Positions 1-6,451 of a stretch of DNA of 6,451 nucleotides are shown here, in pieces. The stretch is taken from the NCBI GenBank assembly GCA_937139435.1, contig CAKZPX010000163.1:1-6451 (forward strand), read 5' to 3'. The DNA comes from an uncultured bacterium (GTDB taxonomy: Bacteria > Hydrothermota > Tepidihabitantia > Tepidihabitantales > Tepidihabitantaceae). Every line of letters starts with the position of its first letter. Position 1 is the stretch's first letter. The notes under the pieces were generated by a model. The model saw only the letters and a list, made by a program, of their open reading frames with translations. It ran no database searches and was not told where the DNA came from. Made by a program: the position numbers and the translations under genes.

Positions 1-2306
1 TGTCCAATTACGGGTTAAGAATTCTTTATTCTATTATCAACCGTTTGCCCGATGCCTGTTGTGAACGATGTTATGTGCCCTAGCCCGACTTCGGTACGAT
101 GTTGCGCGTCCGTGGGTTATCGCTCTATGCCCTGGAATCCAGACGCCCGGTTAATAAGTTTGACATTCTCGGTGTTTCTTTGCAGAGCGAACTTTCCTAT
201 ACCAATCTGCTCTATCTTCTTGACCTGTCCGGTATCCCCTGTCATCGCCAGGAGCGCGGTGTTCATGACCCGCTGGTGGTGGCGGGTGGTCCGGGTGCGG
301 TGAACCCTTTACCACTGGTGGATTTTGTTGATGCTTTTGTTATCGGTGATGGTGAGGAGGCGGTAAAGGAGATCACCGCAGTTTATGCCGACTGGAACCG
401 GCGCCACCGTGATGCGTTGCTGAAAACACTGGCAGGTTTGCCCGGGGTTTTCGTGCCCGGGTTTAGTGATGGTAAGACGGTACAGCGGCGGGTGGTAATG
501 GAGTTGCGGGAGGAGGATTTTCCTTTTCCACCACTGGTGCCGATCTGCGAGATTACCCATGACCGTCTGACCGTGGAGATTGCCCGGGGTTGTGTGCGGG
601 GATGTCGTTTCTGTCAGGCCGGGATGATCAACCGACCGCTGCGGTTTCGGGATGTTGACCAGATTGTCCGGCTGGCAGAACGGGGTATAAGGGCAAGTGG
701 CTGGGAGGAGGTGTCACTGCTGGCGCTCTCGGCACTGGATTACCCTTATCTTCTGGAACTGGTGGAACGGCTTAATTCCCGTTTGCGCGAGCGGCGGGTG
801 GCGATTTCTTTACCATCAACCCGGGGCGAGGATTTTACCCCGGAACTGGCGTTTAACCTGCAGGAGGTGAAAAAAGCCGGGTTGACATTTGCACCGGAGA
901 CCGCCTCAGGCAGGTTGCGGGCGTTGATCAATAAACACATCTCCGAGGTCAGGATTATGGAGTCAATCCGGAATGCGCTGGATGCGGGCTGGGCCGGAGT
1001 GAAGTTATATTTCATGCTCGGTCTGCCCGGAGAGACCGAGGAGGATGTAAGAGAAATAGGCAGGTTTGTTAATGAGATTGCCCGCCTGTGTCGGGGCAGG
1101 ATGGTGCGGTTTAATCTAACACCATTTATTCCGAAACCGCACACCCCTCTGCAATGGGCGGGTTTTGCACCGCTGGAGATAACCCGGAAAAAGATGGAAC
1201 TTTTGAAGGAGATGCTTAACCGGCGAAACATCAAGCCAAAATGGGAAAACGTGGAGAGTTCCTTTGTCCAGGCGTTATTAGCACGAGGTGATGCCCGTCT
1301 GGGAAAGGTGATTGAACGGGTTTACGACCAGGGTGGCGTTTTTCAGGAGTGGAGTGAGTTCTTCCGTTTCTCCCTGTGGCAGGAGGCGTGTGCTGAACTG
1401 GGTATTGACCCCGGAGCGTATCTGGGAGAGAAACCGCTGGATGAGAAACTGCCCTGGGATTTTATTGATGTTGGTGTAAGCAAACAGTTTTTAGAGGAAG
1501 AGTATCACCGAGCACAGGCAGGGCAGGTAACACCGGACTGTCTCGGGGGTGAGTGCAGTGGTTGCGGAGCCTGTCCGGGTGGAAAACCGATTTTACCGAC
1601 GCCGGTTACGCTCGGTGGTGACAATGAGGAACGGTATGGACGAAGGGCAAGACCGGTGCGGGATTACAGTGAATTAAAGAGCAGGTTCCGGTTGAAGTAC
1701 ACGGTTGATGAGCAGTTCCGATTTGCTGCCCATCTTGACCGGGTACGGGCGTTTTATCGCACCCTGCGCCGGAGTGAACTACCGGTTGTCTATACCCGGG
1801 GTTTTGCACCCAAGCCGATGCTCTCTTTTGGTCCACCCCTGCCGGTCGGGCTTACATCAGATGGTGAGTATGTTGATGTGTATCTTTCCTATCACTATTC
1901 CGGAAATATTGTGCGCGACCTGGGGGCGTTTTTACCCCGGGGACTGAAGATTGTCGGTGCCCGTCTGACGCCCAATAGCGCACCCTCACTGGGTGAGATA
2001 ATTAACCTGGGTAGATATGAGGTGCGGGTGAAACCGGAGATTATAGAACAGGTAATAAAGCAGGCGGGAATGATCAGCGGGATAAAAAATGTTTTCCGGG
2101 GTGATGGGGCGCGGCTGATTATTGACCTGGCGATTGCACCCGGGGTGAAGTTGTTTGATGCCCTGGGACAGCTTCTGGGGTTGCCAGGTAACGAGGTTCG
2201 GGGTGTGGTGGTGAAGCGTAAGGATTGTCTGGTTTTGGAAGAAGGAGGAATCAGGTCGCCATTTGGTGACCCGATAATAATAGATGTGAAGGAGAAAGAG
2301 TTATGA
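1..2306 (+). CDS. TIGR03960-type radical SAM protein fused to a C-terminal DUF2344 (TIGR03936) domain; 5'-partial, with an in-frame TAG at 81-83
   Basis: The frame is already open at the left edge; the first complete codon (Ser, 3-5) is counted here as residue 1. The first 26 codons (SNYGLRILY..., CERCYVP) match the region of TIGR03960 proteins around 50 residues from their N-terminus. Codon 27 is TAG, then family-like sequence resumes (PDFG, LESRRP, ELSYTN, AGGPGAVNP), a B12-binding-like N-terminal region. The radical SAM core follows, with CX3CX2C (CVRGCRFC, Cys197/201/204, nt 591-614) expected to bind the SAM-chelated 4Fe-4S cluster, then TFAPE and YFMLGLPGET. A Cys cluster (Cys513/518/521/524) precedes the DUF2344 domain from about residue 555 (AAHLD, RGFAPKP, LSFGPPLPVG). 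The longest uninterrupted ORF starts at ATG 99, but that ATG has no Shine-Dalgarno and lies inside the conserved domain, so it is not the native start. Homologues are often encoded beside RNase G. The reaction is unknown to me; a role in RNA or ribosome metabolism is only inferred from context. Confidence 0.9.
81..83 (+). other. In-frame TAG at a conserved Trp position of the radical SAM gene
   Basis: The reading frame gives ...C-Y-V-P-TAG-P-D-F..., where family members as I know them have an A-P-W-P-D-M-like motif. A single G-to-A change (TGG to TAG) explains it, and no frameshift is needed because both flanks align in the same frame. The complete stop codons visible in this window are TGA (radical SAM gene) and TAA (rng, DUF167 gene, nrdD), so TAG is not otherwise seen ending a gene here. 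That sample is far too small to argue for recoding. An ATG lies 15 bases after the TAG (99-101) and could in principle allow reinitiation, but it has no upstream Shine-Dalgarno. Confidence 0.85.
2289..2294 (+). promoter_or_regulatory. Ribosome binding site of rng
   Basis: AAGGAG lies 8 bases before the ATG at 2303, within the last codons of the radical SAM gene. This good Shine-Dalgarno, plus the ATGA stop/start overlap, fixes the rng start and points to translational coupling. Confidence 0.8.
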
Positions 2307-3790
2307 AGGGAAAGATAAAAATTACGATCAGTGCCAATGAATGGGAAACCAGGGTGGCGGTGTTTGAAAATGAAAGGCTGGTTGAGTTTTATATTGAACG
2401 GGCAGAACAGCAGAATCTGGTGGGCAGGATTTATAAGGGAAGGGTGGAGAATATAGTACGGGGTTTGCGCGGGGCATTTGTGAATATCGGTCTGCGCAAG
2501 AATGGCTTTCTGCCCCTGACCGAAATTCCCGAGTTTGAAACGTTAGAAGGCGACGAGGTTGATGAGATTGAAGGAGGAAAAATTCAACCTCGCACAATCA
2601 GCCTGCGCGAAGGTGAAGAAATCCTGGTGCAGGTGGTCAAGGACCCGTTTGCCGAAAAGGGCGCCCGGTTAACATCCTTTGTCTCCATACCGGGGCGGTA
2701 TCTGGTTTATTTTCCCAATGCCCAGCGGGTTGGCATCTCACGCAGGATCAGCGACCGCCGGGAAAGGGCGCGCCTGCGCGACCTCGTACGCCAGTTTAAG
2801 AACCCACACGCCGGATTGATTATCAGGACTGCGGCAGCAGATGCCAGCAGTGAGGATTTGCGACTGGAATACCAGGAACTGGAAAGGTTATGGAATGAGG
2901 TGCGGGAGAAAGCGGAACGGGTACCGCCGCCAGCGGTGCTTTACGAAGAGCCATCAGTTGCAATCAAGGTGCTGCGTGACATCTTAAGTGAGAATGTGGA
3001 AAAGATTACCGTGGACAATGACAGGGTCTATCGGCAGCTGGACGACTATCTCAACCGGCTGGCACCAAAGTTCCGGCGCCGGCTGGAACTCTATCGCGGG
3101 GAGCTACCGCTCTTTGAGCACAATGGTGTGGAGGCGGAATTAAACACCCTTTTTCAGAAGCGAGTCTGGCTGAAGTCAGGCGGTTTTATTACCATTGATC
3201 AGACCGAGGCGATGGTGGTGATTGATGTCAATACCGGACGTTCGGCACAGGAGGAAGACCCGGAGAAATTGATTCTGGAGACCAATCTGGAGGCGGCGGC
3301 AGAGATTGCCCGGCAGATCCGGCTGCGTGACCTTGCCGGTCTGATTATCATTGACTTTATTGATATGGAGGATCAGAAGAATACTGAACGGGTGGTGCAG
3401 GAGTTAAAGACGCAACTGGCAAATGACCGGGCAAAGTCAGACTTCTCCCGGATGAGCCGATTTGGACTGCTGGAGATGACCCGGGAACGCACCCGACCGG
3501 GGATGATGTACCTTCTGTGCGAAACCTGTCCAACCTGTAATGGCACCGGTCGGGTACGGTCAAGGAGCGATGTGGCGATGCAGGTGGAAAGGACAATAAT
3601 CAACCGGCTGCCCAAGATAAGGGGGCGACGGGTGCGCATCCTGGTTGCGCCGAGCATGGCTGAATTTCTGACTACCGAGTGGTATGAACGGCTGGCAGAT
3701 TTTGCCCGACGCTACGAACTGGCGATTGATGTTAAAGCGGATTACCAGTTACCGCCAACCGAGTTTAAGCTTCTGACCGAGTCAGTTTAA
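2303..3790 (+). CDS. rng: Ribonuclease G (RNase E/G family endoribonuclease)
   Basis: Single-strand-specific endoribonuclease of rRNA maturation and mRNA turnover, cytoplasmic. At 495 residues it is close to the length of E. coli RNase G (489) and lacks the long C-terminal scaffold tail of RNase E. It has an S1-type RNA-binding domain (about residues 38-125, GRIYKGRVENIVRGLRGAFV) containing a short acidic insert at about 77-93. The 5'-sensor segment GLIIRTA carries Arg175-Thr176. The DNase I-like catalytic segment has VVIDVNTGRS (Asp308) and IIIDFIDM (Asp351); these are 43 residues apart, as are the Mg-binding Asp303 and Asp346 of E. coli RNase E. CPTC (Cys409/Cys412) is the zinc-link motif that joins the dimer halves, so all key residues are present and the enzyme should be active. 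The start is set by AAGGAG and by the 4-base overlap with the upstream stop. Its stop shares TTAA with the convergent DUF167 gene. The ribosomal-protein genes (rplU, rpmA) that often follow rng are not here. Confidence 0.97.
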   Translation: MKGKIKITISANEWETRVAVFENERLVEFYIERAEQQNLVGRIYKGRVENIVRGLRGAFVNIGLRKNGFLPLTEIPEFETLEGDEVDEIEGGKIQPRTISLREGEEILVQVVKDPFAEKGARLTSFVSIPGRYLVYFPNAQRVGISRRISDRRERARLRDLVRQFKNPHAGLIIRTAAADASSEDLRLEYQELERLWNEVREKAERVPPPAVLYEEPSVAIKVLRDILSENVEKITVDNDRVYRQLDDYLNRLAPKFRRRLELYRGELPLFEHNGVEAELNTLFQKRVWLKSGGFITIDQTEAMVVIDVNTGRSAQEEDPEKLILETNLEAAAEIARQIRLRDLAGLIIIDFIDMEDQKNTERVVQELKTQLANDRAKSDFSRMSRFGLLEMTRERTRPGMMYLLCETCPTCNGTGRVRSRSDVAMQVERTIINRLPKIRGRRVRILVAPSMAEFLTTEWYERLADFARRYELAIDVKADYQLPPTEFKLLTESV

Positions 3791-3795
3791 TCTTT
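3773..3795 (+). terminator. Weak hairpin and short T-rich stretch at the convergent gene ends
   Basis: CTGAC (3773-3777), loop CGA, GTCAG (3781-3785) form a perfect 5-bp stem over the last codons of rng. It is followed by TTTAATCTTT (3786-3795). The stem is short and the T-run is interrupted, so this is only a possible intrinsic terminator for the + strand transcript. On the - strand the bases following the same stem are not T-rich. It is nevertheless the only terminator-like element I see at the junction. Confidence 0.25.
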
Positions 3796-4008
3796 AATCG
3801 CAAATACCTTCCAGCGACTGTTTTTGCCGGTTAACAGCTTGATACCTTCTCTGGACACGCCGAGGAATTGTGCCAGGGCTTTAATTACTGCAGCATTTGC
3901 CTCACCTTTTACCGGTCGGGAAGTTACCGCAACGGTCAATGACCCATCAGGATTACGAAGCACCTTTTCCTGCCGGCTGCCGGGTTTGACCAGCACGCGC
4001 AGTCGCAT
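3787..4008 (-). CDS. DUF167 (YggU-like) family small protein
   Basis: A 73-residue protein of the DUF167 family, whose E. coli member is YggU. The family has a small compact alpha/beta fold and no firmly established function. Family hallmarks visible here are the N-terminal strand with VLVKPGSRQE (residues 5-14), a central strand TVAVTSRPV, the signature KGEANAAVI (34-42), a helix ending in FLGVSR, and LLTGKNSRWK near the C-terminus. The length is typical and the ORF is intact. The start is ATG at 4008-4006, nine bases after the nrdD stop, so it is almost certainly co-transcribed with nrdD. The only purine-rich stretch (AAGGGG) lies one base before the ATG, too close for a standard Shine-Dalgarno, so translation may depend on ribosomes terminating on nrdD. 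The stop TAA overlaps the rng stop on the other strand. Any role linked to ribonucleotide reduction would be speculation. Confidence 0.93.
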   Translation of the reverse strand: MRLRVLVKPGSRQEKVLRNPDGSLTVAVTSRPVKGEANAAVIKALAQFLGVSREGIKLLTGKNSRWKVFAIKD

Positions 4009-4009
4009 A

Positions 4010-4015
4010 CCCCTT
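4010..4015 (-). promoter_or_regulatory. Poorly spaced purine-rich stretch before the DUF167 gene
   Basis: On the - strand the bases between the nrdD stop and the ATG read ATAAGGGGT. AAGGGG resembles part of a Shine-Dalgarno but sits a single base from the ATG. A later in-frame GTG (codon 5) would have better spacing, yet the residues before it (MRLR) match the usual family N-terminus. I therefore keep the ATG and suspect translational coupling to nrdD. Confidence 0.3.
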
Positions 4016-4017
4016 AT

Positions 4018-6451
4018 TTAAGCGGTCTGGGATAGACGACGCAGCGTGGCGCTCAGGTCGGTTTTGTACCGGTCGGCAAGTTCCTGACGCTTGCCCACAT
4101 TCCAGCCCGATACCCTGGAGAAGTAACCGGTTACCCGGGTGATGTGGTCAACATCGGCAGAGTGGCAGTAAGGACAGATAGGATTCAATCCCCGGCTGGT
4201 CCGATGACAGGAAGCACAGGTGGTGAATTCTGGTGAGAAAGCGATCTGGGCATTGCGGGTGTTTTGGTAGGTCTTCAGGACAAACTGGGCAATCGCCTCT
4301 TTGGGCGGACGGGAGTCGGCAAGCCAGACATGGGTAAGGGCACCCGCCTCAATCATATCGTGAAACTTGCCCTCCAGATAAACCCGGTCAATCGGGTCTA
4401 TCGGAACACCGATATTGAGATAAGTGGAGTTGGTGTAGTAGACCGAATCACGGGCGATATCACCCTTGACCACCTGTTGCGCCATCTGCGGGAAGAGTTC
4501 TAGGTCAAGTTTTGCCAGCCGGTAGGCGGTTGACTCGGCGGGGGTCTGCTCCAAAACCAGACGGATGTTGTGCTCCTGGGCAAGCTCCTGACATTTGAGA
4601 TTGAGAAAGGCGATAACCTTTAAGCCGAAGCGGAGCGCCTGCTCGCTTTCGTGCATCTCCTGTCCGAGGTGGTACTGGACCATCTCGTTCAGCCCGAGAA
4701 TGCCAACAAGGTAGGTAACGCGGTGCAGCCGGAGATAGGGTTCACCGTCAGGCGCCATTGTCAGAAGTGCCAATGGTCCCTCGGATTTTAGGGCGAGCAG
4801 TTTCTGGATAAAGGTTCTTTTCTCCAGATGGGCACGGGCGACCATTTCCAGCCGTTCACCGAGCAGTTTGAACAAAGTGGCATCGTCATGATTGGCAAGA
4901 TAGGCGACACGGGGAAGGTTGATTGTGACATTCTGCAGGGCACAGTAGCGCATTTTCCATGGTGTCTGGGCATCTTTCAGGTCATTCTCATCAAGCCGGA
5001 AACTGAGACGACAGCATTCGCTCACCTTGGCAGTTTTGCCCCGGTCAAACACAAAATAGGTGTTGCCCTTTTCCGCAGCGACATCAGCAATCTGATAGAG
5101 AAAATCTATCGCCCGGGGTGTTTTGAAAAAGTTGTCGGTCAGGTGAACGAGTGGTTTGGGAAAGAAGAAGGGTCGTCCGGAACCATCACCTTCATAATAA
5201 ACATCAAATATTGCTTTTACAAATCGCTGCGCCTCGGTAAGGTATTCACCGTATTTTTTCCCGGTGTAGGTGCCTCCTGGACCAATCGCCTCCACATCGG
5301 CAAAATGGGGTGGAATCTCCCAGTAGAGGTTGATGTCGGAGAATATCGCCTGCCCGCCCCGGGCAACATTCTGCTGCGAGTATTCAAAAACAAGCATCTG
5401 GGCAAGTTGATGGATTTCCCTTTCACTTACACCAACAAGGAACGGGGCGAAAAAGATATTGACCGCATCCCAGCCGATGGCACCGGCAAAATGCCCCTGC
5501 AGGGCAGCGGAGAACTTAACCATATGGGCGAGAAGTGTCTCGGGATGCTTGGCAGGCTTTGCCATTGACAGGGCATTGGGTAAATTCAAACCGAACTTTT
5601 TTACATATTCCAGGGATTGACCGGAGCAGTAGGGTCGGTTAATAAAGCCAAGGTCGTGCAGGTGGATATCACCCCAGGTATGGGCATCGGCGATATCGGA
5701 GTCAAAGACCGAACTGAGGGCAAACTGCTTCAGTGTCCATTCGGCAAGGGTCATGTTGGTTGCTTCTGGATTATGCGGGGTGTTAGCATTTTCCCGGTTT
5801 TTATAGAGGATGAGATTTTCCACATCAGCGAGCGGAACACCTAACCGGGTGTGACGACGGCGATACTCTTCCAAACCCCGTTCAATCAGTTTGGCGTTAA
5901 CAAGTTCGCGCACCAGGCTGGAGGTGATGCGTTTCACTCCAGCATTGATAATAATCTCTTCCACCTCGCGGGCGATCTCCTCTGCTTCTTCTGCCACCAA
6001 TTTTGCCTCACGAATCAAGGCACGGCTGATACGGTTTCTGTCCCATTGCCGGATGGTATCATCCGAAGAGCGAACAAAAAGGGCAAACTCGGTTGTATCA
6101 CGGTTTAACCCCACACGGGGTTTCAGTGCCATTGCATGCCGGCGTCGCGCCTGCGCCCTTTTTTCCCGATGGAGGATATAGGATTTGGCGGTCTGGGCAT
6201 GGCCATGTTCAATTAATATTTTTTCCACCGCATCTTGAATTTCTTCGACCTTTGGAATATGCTCACCTTTCTGGTCGAAAAGATATTGACCAACCTGATT
6301 CGCTAATTTTTCCGCCAGTGTGAGGTCTTCGCCACCAACACTTCGGGCGGCTTTGAAAATCGCCTGGGTAATCTTCTCTTTACGGAATTCTTCAATTTTA
6401 CCGTCCCGCTTCTCGACATATTTGAATGAAACCGCTTTGGGCTTACTAATA
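4018..6451 (-). CDS. nrdD: Anaerobic (class III) ribonucleoside-triphosphate reductase, 5'-partial
   Basis: Glycyl-radical enzyme reducing ribonucleoside triphosphates to dNTPs without oxygen; needs the radical SAM activase NrdG. Counting the first complete codon (Ile, 6450-6448) as residue 1, 810 residues are visible and the frame is open at the edge. Residues 10-100 form an ATP-cone (YVEKRDGKIEEF, KITQAI, VEKILIEHGHAQTAKSYILHR), the allosteric nucleotide-binding domain. Residues about 120-201 look like a second, degenerate cone lacking the KRDG motif. In the catalytic barrel, Cys275 in NRPYCSGQSLEY and the pair Cys479-Cys480 in VSECCRLSF are the likeliest radical/redox cysteines; GHFAGAIGW and QNVTINLPRVAY are also recognisable. 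A zinc site CASC...CPYC (nt 4165-4218) precedes RVTGYF, whose Gly775 (codon 4128-4126) is the expected glycyl radical, 35 residues from the end. The GTG at 6228-6226 lies inside the first cone and is not the start. The true start is probably a few to some tens of codons beyond 6451. The DUF167 gene follows; nrdG does not. Confidence 0.97.
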   Translation of the reverse strand, partial: ISKPKAVSFKYVEKRDGKIEEFRKEKITQAIFKAARSVGGEDLTLAEKLANQVGQYLFDQKGEHIPKVEEIQDAVEKILIEHGHAQTAKSYILHREKRAQARRRHAMALKPRVGLNRDTTEFALFVRSSDDTIRQWDRNRISRALIREAKLVAEEAEEIAREVEEIIINAGVKRITSSLVRELVNAKLIERGLEEYRRRHTRLGVPLADVENLILYKNRENANTPHNPEATNMTLAEWTLKQFALSSVFDSDIADAHTWGDIHLHDLGFINRPYCSGQSLEYVKKFGLNLPNALSMAKPAKHPETLLAHMVKFSAALQGHFAGAIGWDAVNIFFAPFLVGVSEREIHQLAQMLVFEYSQQNVARGGQAIFSDINLYWEIPPHFADVEAIGPGGTYTGKKYGEYLTEAQRFVKAIFDVYYEGDGSGRPFFFPKPLVHLTDNFFKTPRAIDFLYQIADVAAEKGNTYFVFDRGKTAKVSECCRLSFRLDENDLKDAQTPWKMRYCALQNVTINLPRVAYLANHDDATLFKLLGERLEMVARAHLEKRTFIQKLLALKSEGPLALLTMAPDGEPYLRLHRVTYLVGILGLNEMVQYHLGQEMHESEQALRFGLKVIAFLNLKCQELAQEHNIRLVLEQTPAESTAYRLAKLDLELFPQMAQQVVKGDIARDSVYYTNSTYLNIGVPIDPIDRVYLEGKFHDMIEAGALTHVWLADSRPPKEAIAQFVLKTYQNTRNAQIAFSPEFTTCASCHRTSRGLNPICPYCHSADVDHITRVTGYFSRVSGWNVGKRQELADRYKTDLSATLRRLSQTA
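4126..4128 (-). other. Codon of the predicted glycyl-radical Gly in NrdD
   Basis: The GGT codon (read on the - strand) encodes Gly in R-V-T-G-Y-F near the C-terminus. The Arg-x-x-Gly-Tyr pattern is the radical site of class III reductases and related glycyl-radical enzymes. The preceding CX2C...CX2C zinc site and the 35-residue tail are where they should be, so the radical domain is complete. Confidence 0.9.
5848..6093 (-). other. Second, degenerate ATP-cone-like domain within NrdD
   Basis: This segment (about residues 120-201 of the visible protein) runs from TEFALFVRSSDD through WDRNRISRAL, AREVEE and ITSSLVRELVNAKL to YRRRHTRLG. That order (strand, Asp-x-x-Arg-Ile helix, Val-Glu helix, Thr-Ser-x-x-Ile/Leu-x-x-x-Val helix, Tyr-x-x-x-Arg) repeats the layout of the N-terminal cone. 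The V-x-K-R-D-G nucleotide-contact motif is missing, so it may be structural rather than nucleotide-binding. I assign it from pattern alone. Confidence 0.6.

Noticed and set aside
99..101. ATG at 99 as the native start of the radical SAM gene
   Set aside because: It has no Shine-Dalgarno, and family-matching sequence extends upstream in the same frame to the window edge. Starting here would remove most of the N-terminal domain.
272..300. G-rich stretch with several GG runs (possible two-layer G-quadruplex)
   Set aside because: It encodes the conserved LVVAGGPGAVNP segment; Gly and Val codons explain the G-richness, and the runs are only two to three G long.
52..303. 83-codon + strand open frame overlapping the start of the radical SAM gene
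   Set aside because: It lies in another frame from the family-matching translation and has no recognisable protein features.
746..1234. 162-codon - strand open frame opposite the radical SAM core
   Set aside because: Ser/Arg-rich shadow translation with no family resemblance, antisense to conserved TFAPE and GLPGET motifs.
3783..3825. Longer-range CAGT...ACTG pairing followed by a T5 run at 3820-3824 as a terminator of rng
   Set aside because: The stem is only four bases with a loop of about 30 bases, and the T-run lies inside the conserved C-terminal codons of the DUF167 gene.
4828..5568. 246-codon + strand open frame opposite nrdD
   Set aside because: It is antisense to highly conserved NrdD catalytic sequence, has no recognisable domain, and looks like a shadow of the real codons.
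6226..6228. GTG at 6228 as the native start of nrdD
   Set aside because: The frame stays open through 6450 and encodes the first half of an ATP-cone; the GTG is an internal Val codon.
1..6451. tRNA, rRNA, CRISPR, insertion sequences, prophage or attachment sites
   Set aside because: No direct-repeat arrays, terminal inverted repeats, transposase-like frames or tRNA-like folds were seen; nearly every base is in one of four conserved genes.

Overview
The window is almost entirely protein-coding. It holds four genes in two blocks that converge at about position 3790. There is no intergenic gap longer than 9 bases and no RNA gene, CRISPR array, insertion sequence or repeat that I can support. 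The gene content suggests an anaerobic bacterium: an oxygen-sensitive class III (glycyl-radical) ribonucleotide reductase and an Fe-S radical SAM protein of a family common in anaerobic lineages. Base composition looks a little over half G+C. The pairing of a radical SAM/DUF2344 protein with RNase G is shared by several bacterial phyla, so I do not name a taxon; an uncultivated or deep-branching anaerobe is only a guess.

Left block, + strand (1-3790). A radical SAM protein (TIGR03960-type, fused to a C-terminal TIGR03936/DUF2344 domain) enters the window already in frame and runs to 2306. Its stop overlaps the ATG of RNase G (rng, 2303-3790) in an ATGA junction, so the two are very probably one transcript. 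The radical SAM frame has an in-frame TAG at 81-83, exactly where relatives carry a conserved Trp. Family-like sequence continues without a break on both sides. This is the most striking irregularity in the window: a nonsense mutation, a consensus or assembly error, or much less likely readthrough.

Right block, - strand (6451-3787). An anaerobic ribonucleoside-triphosphate reductase (nrdD) enters from beyond the right edge and ends at 4018. The frame stays open to the window edge and encodes an ATP-cone, so the GTG at 6226-6228 is not the true start. Nine bases after the nrdD stop, a small DUF167 (YggU-like) gene begins and ends at 3787. The nrdG activase gene is not seen downstream of nrdD.

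The two blocks end on top of one another: the stop codons of rng and the DUF167 gene share the palindrome TTAA (3787-3790), with only a weak hairpin nearby as a possible terminator. RNase G acts in RNA processing and NrdD makes deoxynucleotides; I see no reason to join the two blocks functionally. I do not find a convincing undescribed system here. The items worth a second look are the TAG in the radical SAM gene, the conserved but functionally obscure radical SAM/DUF2344-RNase G pair, the tandem ATP-cone layout of NrdD, and the zero-gap convergent junction.
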